A stretch of DNA of 49,442 nt from a virus. The position numbers were made by a program, and so were the translations under genes. Below are positions 14,536 to 21,735 of this stretch, in pieces. The stretch lies in IMG/VR virus record IMGVR_UViG_3300037247_000797, positions 1 through 49,442 of that record. One strand, 5' to 3'. Position 1 is the stretch's first letter, and each line of letters starts with the position of its first letter. The notes under the pieces are model-generated. The model was not told the origin of the DNA. It did no database searches and saw only the letters and a program-made list of their open reading frames with translations.

Positions 14536-15172
14536 CTCCCTCCAGCAGGAGCTGAACGGCTGCCGCCAGCGGTGCCATGAGTATCGCGGGCAGGCTGAGC
14601 TTCTTGGTACTCAGAAAGCTACCCTAGAGGAGCGCAAGGGTACTGAGGAGGCGCAGGAGGCGCTGTCTGGTAAGGCCCTAGAGGTGCTGCGGCGCCTAGA
14701 GGAGACCTGGAGAGGGAAGTACGAGGCAGGGCTAGCGGCCTTAGGCAGTCAGGGACTGAACACAGTCTTCACCTCCGACAACTATGAGGTGCTGCTGGAG
14801 TCGAGCGTCAAGCGCGGCGTGTCTAACCTCGACATTGCTCTTGTCAAGAATGGTCAGCGTGTGCGGCTCAAGGGGGGTTCTGGTGGCTCAGTGATGCAGG
14901 TCTTGGCCTACCTACTCAGGCACCTGACGACAACTTCACACCACCCTGAACTGCGCCGATTGGAGGCGCTCGACGAACCCTTCTCGGCGGTAGCACAGGA
15001 GCAGCGGCCGGCCCTCTGCGCGTTGATCAAGGAGATGACGCAACGGTTGGGATTCCAATTTTTGTTTTCATCGCACGAGGACGAGCTGGCGGACGTTGCT
15101 GATGTCGTCGTTCTCATCCACCCAGGCGGGCGGGTGGAGCAGTTGAAATCTAGCCAGGAGGAGCGAGCATGA
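14510..15172 (+). CDS. Rad50/SbcC-like ATPase, C-terminal half
   Basis: A 220-residue protein. A coiled coil covers about residues 5-70. Then come an ABC signature-like LKGGSGGSVMQVLAYLLR (about residues 118-135), Walker B and D-loop LEALDEPFSAV (about 148-158) and the H-loop FLFSSHEDE (about 185). Together with Walker A in the ORF at 11285 this makes one complete Rad50 head. TTG 14510 is the start because GAGGTA lies 8-14 bases upstream and the frame before it is not coil-like. The stop overlaps the RuvC-like start (ATGA). Confidence 0.88.
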   Translation: MSDVLQVVNSLQQELNGCRQRCHEYRGQAELLGTQKATLEERKGTEEAQEALSGKALEVLRRLEETWRGKYEAGLAALGSQGLNTVFTSDNYEVLLESSVKRGVSNLDIALVKNGQRVRLKGGSGGSVMQVLAYLLRHLTTTSHHPELRRLEALDEPFSAVAQEQRPALCALIKEMTQRLGFQFLFSSHEDELADVADVVVLIHPGGRVEQLKSSQEERA

Positions 15173-15648
15173 GGTTCATAGGCATTGACCCAGGGGTCAA
15201 CGGTGCTGTTGCTGCCCTAGATGAAGACAGGGCAGAAGTCCTGGACATCCCGACCTTCTGGGTGACGAAGGGGACGAAGCGGCGCCAAGTATACGATCTG
15301 CCCGTCTTCTTTGCCCTGCTTGAATATGTGGGCCATCGCGGCGCCAGTACCTATATTGTCGAGGACGTACACGCTATGCCAGGACAGGGCGTGACCTCTA
15401 TGTTCTCAATGGGGTATGGTGTCGGAGCTATCCACGGAATGCTAACAGCACTCGGCCGGCCCTTTGAACTCGTAACGCCTCAACGTTGGAAGAAAGAGCT
15501 GCTTGCTGGGGTCGCAACGAAGGACAAGAAGGCTGCCTACGTGAAGGCCAGTCGGCTGTACCCTGGTGTAGACTTGGGAAGTCGGAATGACCACGGCCGA
15601 GCTGAAGCCCTTCTTATTGCAGAGTATGGGAGGAGAACACGAACATGA
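15169..15648 (+). CDS. RuvC-like Holliday junction resolvase
   Basis: A 159-residue protein of the RNase H-like RuvC fold. Acidic residues are in GIDPGVNGAVA (Asp near residue 6), YIVEDVHAMPGQG (Glu near residue 64) and NDHGRAEALLIAEYG (Asp near residue 141), matching the catalytic tetrad layout. The stretch SMGYGVGAIHGMLTALGRP is the helix typical of phage RuvC relatives. It should cut branched DNA made by recombination or before packaging. It overlaps the Rad50-like C-half by 4 bases and the next gene by 4 bases. Confidence 0.88.
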   Translation: MRFIGIDPGVNGAVAALDEDRAEVLDIPTFWVTKGTKRRQVYDLPVFFALLEYVGHRGASTYIVEDVHAMPGQGVTSMFSMGYGVGAIHGMLTALGRPFELVTPQRWKKELLAGVATKDKKAAYVKASRLYPGVDLGSRNDHGRAEALLIAEYGRRTRT

Positions 15649-15968
15649 AAATGGGCTATATGGGGCAGGCCGTTGAGGAGATGGCGGCGGCCCTAAAAGA
15701 TATGGACACTAGCGTACTTTGGCACTTCCATGCCTTAGCCAGCGGATCGATTATTCTTGTTCATCCTGATAAAAAGACACGACTTTGTAAGAACGGCCGC
15801 TGCGCCCGTGTTCTAATCCACCAGATGGAAGTGTTAAGCCCCCTCTCAGACCGGCGCGAGATTCTCTCATCAGATGGGAGTGGTAGAAATATAGTGCCCG
15901 ATTTGGTAGCACTGAATAAACAAGCAGAAGGACATGGGCTTACCATTGACCCAGATTCGAGACTGTAG
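15645..15968 (+). CDS. Hypothetical protein
   Basis: A 107-residue protein. It starts at ATGA-type overlap with the RuvC-like stop. The N-terminus is helical (QAVEEMAAALKDMD), followed by strands (SVLWHFHALASGSIILVHPD) and a single CKNGRC pair near residue 48. No family recognised. It overlaps the UDG-polymerase start by 35 bases. Confidence 0.55.
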   Translation: MKMGYMGQAVEEMAAALKDMDTSVLWHFHALASGSIILVHPDKKTRLCKNGRCARVLIHQMEVLSPLSDRREILSSDGSGRNIVPDLVALNKQAEGHGLTIDPDSRL

Positions 15969-18594
15969 CCTCTGCCCTGCCCTAACTAAGGGGCGGAAAT
16001 GCATCGTCAATGGTGCCGGTGTCAACGACGCTAAGATCGCCTTCGTGGGCGAGGGGCCGGGGCAGGTAGAGGATGAGAAGCGCCGGCCGTTCATGGGGAA
16101 GGCCGGCCGCGTGCTGAAGGTCATTGAGTGGGCGGCCGGCATCAACCAGTACAAGGTTTACCACACCAACGCCACGCGCTGTTGGGGTGGAAGGAACCCC
16201 ACAGCCACCGAGATAGACGCTTGCCACGACTATCTTATCCAAGAGTTGCGTGAACTCAACCCGACCGTAATTGTGGCTCTAGGCGCTGCCGCGCTCCGCT
16301 CCCTTTATCGCCCCAACATTACCGTCGGCTCAGTGATGGGCTTCACCTTGTACAACGACGAACTCCCCGGTACTCCCATCATCCCGACCTACCACCCCTC
16401 CTACATCATGCGTAAGAACTGGGGTAAGGTGGCCCTCGTGCTCGCCCACTTCCGTAAGGCCAAGCGTATTGCTGACGCGGGCGGGCTTGTGGAGACGATG
16501 GGCTCATACATGGGTGTCACTACCCTAGAGGAACTACGGGGTCTTCGAGACTACCTACTCGGGCCGGCCGTAGACATTATCGCCGTCGACACAGAGACCT
16601 GCGGATTGAGTTGGATGGATTCAGAGCTCCTCTGCGTGAGCTTCTCCGGCGAGAGGGGTGTGGGCTACAGCGTCCCCATCCTGCACCGGGGAACCCGCAC
16701 GGTCATGAAGCTGAAGGGGAGGGGCAAGAATCGTGAGAAGTATCCTGTAGATGAGTGGTACCCTGTCCGCTACTGGAGTGAGGAGGATGAGCCAGAGGCA
16801 ATAGCCATCATCGAGGAAATCCTCAGCTCAGACAAGCCTAAGTCAGGCCAGAACATTGGGTTCGACATCCGTATGCTCGAGCGTAGCCCCGACGAGGAGG
16901 CAGTAGCGGTCAACACTGCTCTGGGCTTTCATGTCAACAACGTAAAGCACTGCACCAAGATGTTGGCTGGACTGCTGTCGGAGGTGAACCCCGCTAGCCT
17001 GAGCGTCCTGACTGCCTACCACACGGACATCCCTTACTATGAAGGGGAGTTGTCTCACATGAAGTCTCGAATGTGGGAGGTAGAGGACAAGAAGCTGTGG
17101 GTGTACGGCGGCGGCGACGTAGACTCGGTGTCGACCTTGGTGCCTGAACTTCTCCCCCGCGTCCAGGAGGAGGGAACGGAGTGGGTCTACGAGAACATCT
17201 CCATCCCCCTCATCCGCTGCGCTACAAGGTTGGAGGAGCGGGGGGTCTACATCGACCGAGAACACTTCGACAAGCTCTGTCGCTACTATACAGACCAGTT
17301 GAGGACTAGGACAAGGGAGCTGACCAAGGCTATAGGACATGAGGTAGAGTCCCCCTCCTACTATAAGAATGTGCAGGAGTTGGTCTTCAAGGAGCTAGAC
17401 CTACCTCTGACGGCCCAGGCCACAAAGGGGGCGCTCAAGGACTGCCGGAAGTGTAAGAAGGAGAGAGCCCCCTGCTCTGCGCCTCATGCCTCTACCGGCG
17501 CCGATGATCTTGAGGAGCTGAATGTGCGCTCGCCCCATCCCGTCCTCCCCATCCTTATTGACATCCGTCACCTCGAGAAGCTCAAGGGCACCTACCTCGA
17601 TGGAGGTAAGAAGGATGAAGGCGGGTTTAAGATACACATCAGAAAGGACAAGCGCATCCACGCCCGTTGGAATGCCTCCCGTGCCGCAACGGGCCGCTTC
17701 TCCTGCGAAGAACCGAACATGATGAACCCCCCCAAGAATGTGAAGGTTCAAAGCGATGCGTATGACCTTCACACTGACGACGCCATCCGCCAGATGTTCG
17801 TCGCTCCTCCAGGGTACGGCTTGCTCAGTGCTGACTGGAGCCAGCTCGAGGTGTGGATGTTAGCGTATGAAACTGGAGACCCCACCCTTTTAGGTATCCT
17901 CTTGGGCGGAAACGATGTCCATACCTTCGTGGCGAGAAAGTTGTGTGAGTTGGGCGTATCACACCTCTTTCCTAAAGCGTCATGGGAGCCTGACCTCGAC
18001 GATAGTAAGTGGAGAGCGAAGTATGAGGCTCTACGAGATAAGGCCAAGGTGTTCACCTTCGGCTTAATCTACCTCATTTCGGAGCAAGGTTGTGCCGACC
18101 GACTTGGATGTAGTCTGGAAGAGGTCAAACTTATATTTCAAGCATTCCTCACTAGCGTATTCCCTACTCTTCCCAATTACCAACTCAAGATTCGGGAGGA
18201 AGTGTTGACGACATATGGGGTGACCAACAAGTTCGGCCGGCGCCGGCACTTCCCTGAGGTGCCTATCCTAGCGGCTTTGAAGTATCGGACAGACCTAGAG
18301 GCTGTGATACGGGTGGCTAATAACTTCCCTCTCCAATCGGGCGGACATGACCTCCACTCACTTGCTCACATCGCAACTGAGGCAGAGCTCTCCTCCTGGA
18401 TACAGCCAGTACAAGAGATGCACGACTCTTTGTTGTGCTATACTCCACTAGAGCGCTTAGACGAGGCGGCGGTGGCTATCAAGACCCTATGGGAGGGCAT
18501 CGCTTTGAATACCATCCTTCCTTCAGGAGAGCGACTTGATTGGCACATTCCCGTGGATGTAAAATGTGGACAGAGCTTCGGAGATTTGAGGTAA
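15934..18594 (+). CDS. Uracil-DNA glycosylase / 3'-5' exonuclease / family A DNA polymerase fusion
   Basis: An 886-residue three-domain protein. Residues 1-185 resemble a family 4-type UDG: Cys 11, 14, 83 and 97 (Fe-S ligand pattern), GEGPGQVEDEKRRPFMGKAG and the HPS motif at 154. A DEDDy exonuclease follows: AVDTET (219), NIGFD (about 307) and YGGGD (about 391). The polymerase has motif A ADWSQLEVW (Asp about 634), motif B RDKAKVFTFGLIY (about 700; Phe at the nucleotide-selectivity site) and motif C MHDS (about 830). A Cys cluster inserted near residue 507-517 is not usual for the family. Motif C has Ser where most members have Glu. It should be the replicative polymerase; the UDG part may check uracil. 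Confidence 0.92.
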   Translation: MGLPLTQIRDCSLCPALTKGRKCIVNGAGVNDAKIAFVGEGPGQVEDEKRRPFMGKAGRVLKVIEWAAGINQYKVYHTNATRCWGGRNPTATEIDACHDYLIQELRELNPTVIVALGAAALRSLYRPNITVGSVMGFTLYNDELPGTPIIPTYHPSYIMRKNWGKVALVLAHFRKAKRIADAGGLVETMGSYMGVTTLEELRGLRDYLLGPAVDIIAVDTETCGLSWMDSELLCVSFSGERGVGYSVPILHRGTRTVMKLKGRGKNREKYPVDEWYPVRYWSEEDEPEAIAIIEEILSSDKPKSGQNIGFDIRMLERSPDEEAVAVNTALGFHVNNVKHCTKMLAGLLSEVNPASLSVLTAYHTDIPYYEGELSHMKSRMWEVEDKKLWVYGGGDVDSVSTLVPELLPRVQEEGTEWVYENISIPLIRCATRLEERGVYIDREHFDKLCRYYTDQLRTRTRELTKAIGHEVESPSYYKNVQELVFKELDLPLTAQATKGALKDCRKCKKERAPCSAPHASTGADDLEELNVRSPHPVLPILIDIRHLEKLKGTYLDGGKKDEGGFKIHIRKDKRIHARWNASRAATGRFSCEEPNMMNPPKNVKVQSDAYDLHTDDAIRQMFVAPPGYGLLSADWSQLEVWMLAYETGDPTLLGILLGGNDVHTFVARKLCELGVSHLFPKASWEPDLDDSKWRAKYEALRDKAKVFTFGLIYLISEQGCADRLGCSLEEVKLIFQAFLTSVFPTLPNYQLKIREEVLTTYGVTNKFGRRRHFPEVPILAALKYRTDLEAVIRVANNFPLQSGGHDLHSLAHIATEAELSSWIQPVQEMHDSLLCYTPLERLDEAAVAIKTLWEGIALNTILPSGERLDWHIPVDVKCGQSFGDLR

Positions 18595-18598
18595 CAAT

Positions 18599-18760
18599 AT
18601 GCCCCACACACCGCACCACATCATCTGTGGAAAGAAGCACGAGCCAGAGGCGGGCTGCTCTGAGCTGATGAATCTGAAGGAGCGCATCTGGGCTGACCTA
18701 TGCTTCCGCATCAAGAACCAGCTCGCTAGATTTGGAAGGAATGGCCATGCCAAAGAGTAG
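18599..18760 (+). CDS. Small hypothetical protein (53 residues)
   Basis: Starts at ATG 18599, 4 bases after the polymerase stop, with GAGGTAA upstream, and ends at TAG 18758. It has an N-terminal His-rich stretch (MPHTPHHIICGKKHEPEAGC) and one more Cys near residue 35 in a helical C-terminus. Three Cys and several His could bind zinc. No family recognised. Confidence 0.5.
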   Translation: MPHTPHHIICGKKHEPEAGCSELMNLKERIWADLCFRIKNQLARFGRNGHAKE

Positions 18761-18920
18761 TCTGCTAGCGAGGGGTACCTGGAAGACTCGTCCTTTACTG
18801 TGTCGATTGAGCATTCATCGACCTTATACGCACGCACATCTCAGTCTGCCTGTTGCCTTCCACAACACACTACGTTGTTCGTCTTGTTCATATTGGTGGG
18901 AAGCAAACGCATCGTCATGA
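18747..18920 (+). CDS. Possible small basic protein
   Basis: A frame from ATG 18747 (an earlier ATG at 18741 and TTG at 18732 are in frame), with GGAAGGA about 7 bases upstream, to TGA 18918, which overlaps the MazG-like start as ATGA. The 57-residue product is Arg/Ser-rich and contains CSSC near its end. Both ends overlap neighbours neatly, but composition is poor in acidic residues and helix formers, so it could be an untranslated leader. Confidence 0.33.
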   Translation: MPKSSLLARGTWKTRPLLCRLSIHRPYTHAHLSLPVAFHNTLRCSSCSYWWEANASS

Positions 18921-19366
18921 CTGAACGCAAGAGTGTCTACGACAACATCAGAGACGAACGCAAACGGCAGGATGCGAAGTGGGGGACAGACTTCGCCGGC
19001 CGTACCGATGAGCGGTGGCTAGCAATTCTGGCCGAGGAGTTCGGGGAGATAGCCGAGGCTATGCTTCGGAATAATGATGTAGATGTGATCATGGAGATCA
19101 TCCAGACTGCCGCCGTCTGTGTGTCGTGGTTGGAGCATCGTACCGAACGAGCGCAACAGATGCCCTTTGAGATACCGTCACGGGAAGGCCCAGGGTTCCA
19201 GCGGGCGGAGGAGCCAGAGCCACAGCCCTGCGAAGCGTGCGGGGGTTCAGGTAAGGTCTACAGGCCAGTCACGCGGGAAGAGGCGCTAGACGCTGGGGAA
19301 CCAAACATAGAGGGAACTGCCTACACCCTAGTCTGCGGGCGCTGTGATGGTGTGGGAGGAGTCTGA
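18917..19366 (+). CDS. MazG-like protein with C-terminal DnaJ-type zinc finger
   Basis: A 149-residue protein. Start ATG 18917 is chosen because the upstream extension is not protein-like and the conserved part begins here. Residues 10-75 match phage MazG-like proteins: RDERKRQDAKWG, LAEEFGEIAEAM with the acidic metal-binding EExxE, and a helix ending SWLEHR. The C-terminal 40 residues have CEACGGSGKV and CGRCDGVGG, the CxxCxGxG knuckles of DnaJ. MazG relatives hydrolyse nucleoside triphosphates or ppGpp. The zinc-finger fusion is unusual and may dock the enzyme on a partner. Confidence 0.78.
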   Translation: MTERKSVYDNIRDERKRQDAKWGTDFAGRTDERWLAILAEEFGEIAEAMLRNNDVDVIMEIIQTAAVCVSWLEHRTERAQQMPFEIPSREGPGFQRAEEPEPQPCEACGGSGKVYRPVTREEALDAGEPNIEGTAYTLVCGRCDGVGGV

Positions 19367-19959
19367 TGCCTAAAGACCTAGTGACACGTGGCGAGGACGG
19401 GCTGCTGCCAGCTCAGCGAGAGTACCTTCAGAAGTACGGGGAGCTAGGCTCTGAGTCGGCCGCACGCAAGGAGTTGCAGTTTTCTAACGCCCGGGTCACC
19501 CGCTGGCATAGGGAAGAAGAAGACTTCCGCAAAGCCTTCAACACGGTTGTGGATGGCATCCACGAGGGGACTGCCCAGCGTCTCAAGAGCCTTGAAGAGG
19601 AACTTCCCGAGAGCATCCGGCGCCTGATGAAGGCCCAGAAGCCTATGAAGATTACATGCCCCTTCAATAAGGATCACAAGTTCTCCATCACTGTCGACCA
19701 TCCTGTAGTGCAGGCCCGTATGGTGGAGATGTTGATGAAGTCACAGGGGCACCTCATCGACAGGAAGCGCATTGAGAGCGAAATCATCCACTCTGAGGGG
19801 CTGAGCATTAGCCAGAAGATAGCGCTATCGCTGCATCACAGAGGTAAGGAGATTTCTGAGCAGAGTAAGCGGGAGCTACTTGCCCTTGGGTTGATCGAAG
19901 AGGTGCCCGAACTGGGCGTCACCGTCGAAGGAGAGGCCCGCGAGGTTGAAGAAGAATAG
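19366..19959 (+). CDS. Putative DNA-binding protein, terminase-small-subunit-like N-terminus
   Basis: A 197-residue protein. The N-terminal part (LPAQREYLQKYGELGSESAA ... NARVTRWHREEEDF) looks like a helix-turn-helix domain of the kind found in phage small terminases and related regulators, followed by long charged helices, a short CPFNKDHKF turn and an acidic C-terminus. It might recognise packaging sites or act in transcription. No large terminase is nearby, so the packaging reading is weak. ATG overlaps the upstream stop by one base. It ends just before a copy of the repeated regulatory element. Confidence 0.5.
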   Translation: MPKDLVTRGEDGLLPAQREYLQKYGELGSESAARKELQFSNARVTRWHREEEDFRKAFNTVVDGIHEGTAQRLKSLEEELPESIRRLMKAQKPMKITCPFNKDHKFSITVDHPVVQARMVEMLMKSQGHLIDRKRIESEIIHSEGLSISQKIALSLHHRGKEISEQSKRELLALGLIEEVPELGVTVEGEAREVEEE

Positions 19960-19962
19960 GTA

Positions 19963-19998
19963 GTAACATACAACCCATTTCTCCGTTGTAGTATATAG
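19963..19998 (+). promoter_or_regulatory. Repeated regulatory element, copy 4, upstream of KTSC gene
   Basis: GTAACATACAACCCATTT from 19963 is shared with 2305-2322, and both continue with CTCCGTT. Downstream is an AT-rich TATATA (19992-19997) that could be a -10 box, then the ribosome binding site AAAGGAGGTA of the gene at 20017. The position fits a promoter or promoter-linked operator. Confidence 0.5.
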
Positions 19999-20016
19999 AA
20001 AGGAGGTACCCCAGTC

Positions 20017-20250
20017 ATGGCGAAGTTCGTACCAGTCGTATCGTCCGCCCTCGTCGCAGTGAAGTATGATCGAGAGCAGGCCCAATTGACCATCCAGTTT
20101 GGAGAGACGTTCTATGAGTACGATGGTGTCCCTGCTGACGTAGTAGTGGACTTCATGTTCGCTGACTCCATTGGTTCTGCCTTTTCAACACTGGTGATAA
20201 AGGGCGGATTCACGTACCGTAAGATAGCCGCAGGCCAGGCACACGCATAG
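20017..20250 (+). CDS. KTSC-domain protein
   Basis: A 77-residue protein matching the KTSC domain: SSALVAVKYDREQAQLTIQF, then YEYDGVPADVVVDFMFADS and IGSAFSTLVIKGGFTYRKI. The domain is found in bacteria and phages; its role is not firmly established, and links to RNA or to enzymes have been proposed. Here it stands alone as the first gene after a copy of the repeated regulatory element, with a strong AAAGGAGGTA ribosome binding site. Confidence 0.82.
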   Translation: MAKFVPVVSSALVAVKYDREQAQLTIQFGETFYEYDGVPADVVVDFMFADSIGSAFSTLVIKGGFTYRKIAAGQAHA

Positions 20251-20260
20251 GGGAGAGGGA

Positions 20261-20557
20261 ATGGTATGTCCTCCAAACGAAGCAGAAGACGACGTAAAAA
20301 GTTGGCCAACAGCCAGCACTCGTCTGAACTGGGCGAGAAACAACTACCGGGGGTACTCCACTCAACGGAAGCTCCAGAAGTTCCTGACGATGCTGATGAA
20401 CCTAACGGCTCTGAACGACCTCATCGAGGAGGAGAAGGGGGAGGCCCTTCTAACGGCCAAGCAGAAGAAGGAGTGGAAGGGGATGTACGAGACGTTCCGG
20501 CCGACGAGGCCAGTGGGCCGGCCGAAGAACGGCTCGGTGAATGGTCGTACAGAGTAG
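20261..20557 (+). CDS. Hypothetical helical protein overlapping the polymerase-like ORF
   Basis: A 98-residue protein from ATG 20261, with GGGGAGAGGGA just upstream. It reads as real protein: NWARNNYRGYSTQRKLQKFLTM, acidic helices and a basic RPTRPVGRPKNGS tail. The alternative frame over the same bases is Pro/Gly/Glu-rich and looks like shadow. Its tail meets the start of the next, -1-frame coding region, which becomes protein-like almost exactly at this stop. It could be a separate small protein or the N-terminal part of a frameshift product. Confidence 0.6.
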   Translation: MVCPPNEAEDDVKSWPTASTRLNWARNNYRGYSTQRKLQKFLTMLMNLTALNDLIEEEKGEALLTAKQKKEWKGMYETFRPTRPVGRPKNGSVNGRTE

Positions 20558-21735
20558 TCCGGTCATCTGAAGACCTCCTTGCCCTCGGAGAGTGGCTCCA
20601 GAAGCTAGGAGGCGAGGTAGAGAAGACTCCTGTGGGGTTTTCAGTCCATAACACGGAGATGGCTCTAGCGACCAAGGCCCAGGGCTGGCTTATACCTCAC
20701 TCGAGTCAGTCTCCGGCCCTTAATGGGGTATTGGTTAAGGCGCTTACAACGGAGAGGGCATCTCCTGCTCTAGTCCTACGAGACACTACATCTCTCATAC
20801 AGGATGTAGAAGAGGGCTGGTTTGGCCCAGGGTTTGATGGGACTCCGCTTCTTTCCAACGTCATACACGACATGACGGTACTTGAGTACGTGACGGGCCG
20901 CCCGGTCGCTCGAGACCTCTCCCCCCTCAAGGACGCTCTGGACTGTGCTGTTGTAGGGCCAGGAATGGCTCTAGAGGCTCCCCGCTTCTACCGTAAGGTA
21001 GGAATGCCTCTGGTGCGCTTTAACGCCCAGTCGTTCCATTTAGGTATAGATGATCAAGTTGAGACTACTACAAAAAAGGGCACCCTCTTAAAAGGCACCC
21101 GCTGGACGCTCAACTACGACTGGCTGTTGTTCCGCGTCCTGACCCACTACACTCGCGACCCCACCCTCACCCGCTGGTTCACAGACGGCAGCAATCCACT
21201 AGATATGTGGATGCGGGCAGTAGACTTAGGTTCAGAGGAAGCCATCGCCTTCCTCTTGTGGATGGTGTGCGGGGAGGAAGAGGAGCTCGTCAGCAAATAC
21301 TACCCGGATTGGGCCGCGTACATGCCTGAGGCACCACAGCTCATCAAGGCATCCCGTATTGACAAAAACCTGCCCACGTTCAGGCTGGGTCTCATGCGGC
21401 TGACCGATCAGTATGCCTTGCGGCGCAAGACGGAGACGCTGTACGGCCGGCAATCCCCCTGGGGGCTGCGGCCACCGGAGCTCCTGCACTTCGCCATCAT
21501 GGGATCAGTACACGACCTATTGGATGTAGCGGTGGCCTCCATCATCAAGATGGGGAGCAAGCAGCATTGGCTGGTGCCCTCCAAGACTACAGGGTACAAT
21601 CACTTCCTCAGAGCCGCCATAAGAGGCTATACTAAAGAAGATCCTATGGAGTGGCAGCAGAACCTCGAGCAACTAGCCTTCCTCAACCATCCGTTGGGGG
21701 CCGTCTCCTTAGCGCCGAGAGTAGGTGTGGAGTAA
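20473..21735 (+). CDS. Degenerate family A DNA polymerase-like protein (probable pseudo-enzyme)
   Basis: From GTG 20473 this gives 420 residues; the frame is open back to ATG 20266, and GTG 20632 is another choice. From about 20548 it resembles the exonuclease-polymerase core: YRVVRSSEDLLALGEWL like the exo-domain start, NVIHDMTVLEYVTG where exo II (NxxxD) would be, NYDWLLFRVLTHYTRDPTL against motif A (DYSQIELRVLAHxSxDxxL; catalytic Asp replaced by Asn, Glu by Leu), RKTETLYGRQ like TLFGRR, and a C-terminal LNHPLGAVSLAPRVGVE like the polymerase end. Motif B Lys/Arg and the motif C HD are not found. Probably a structural paralogue of the UDG-polymerase. Confidence 0.65.
   Translation: MEGDVRDVPADEASGPAEERLGEWSYRVVRSSEDLLALGEWLQKLGGEVEKTPVGFSVHNTEMALATKAQGWLIPHSSQSPALNGVLVKALTTERASPALVLRDTTSLIQDVEEGWFGPGFDGTPLLSNVIHDMTVLEYVTGRPVARDLSPLKDALDCAVVGPGMALEAPRFYRKVGMPLVRFNAQSFHLGIDDQVETTTKKGTLLKGTRWTLNYDWLLFRVLTHYTRDPTLTRWFTDGSNPLDMWMRAVDLGSEEAIAFLLWMVCGEEEELVSKYYPDWAAYMPEAPQLIKASRIDKNLPTFRLGLMRLTDQYALRRKTETLYGRQSPWGLRPPELLHFAIMGSVHDLLDVAVASIIKMGSKQHWLVPSKTTGYNHFLRAAIRGYTKEDPMEWQQNLEQLAFLNHPLGAVSLAPRVGVE

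Noticed and set aside
19366-19959. Firm call of terminase small subunit
   Set aside because: The helix-turn-helix resemblance is loose and no large terminase is adjacent; left as a putative DNA-binding protein.
20540-20560. Classical -1 programmed frameshift site at the 20261/20473 junction
   Set aside because: I looked for an X XXY YYZ heptamer in the last codons of the 98-residue gene and saw none; a GTG start at 20473 is simpler.
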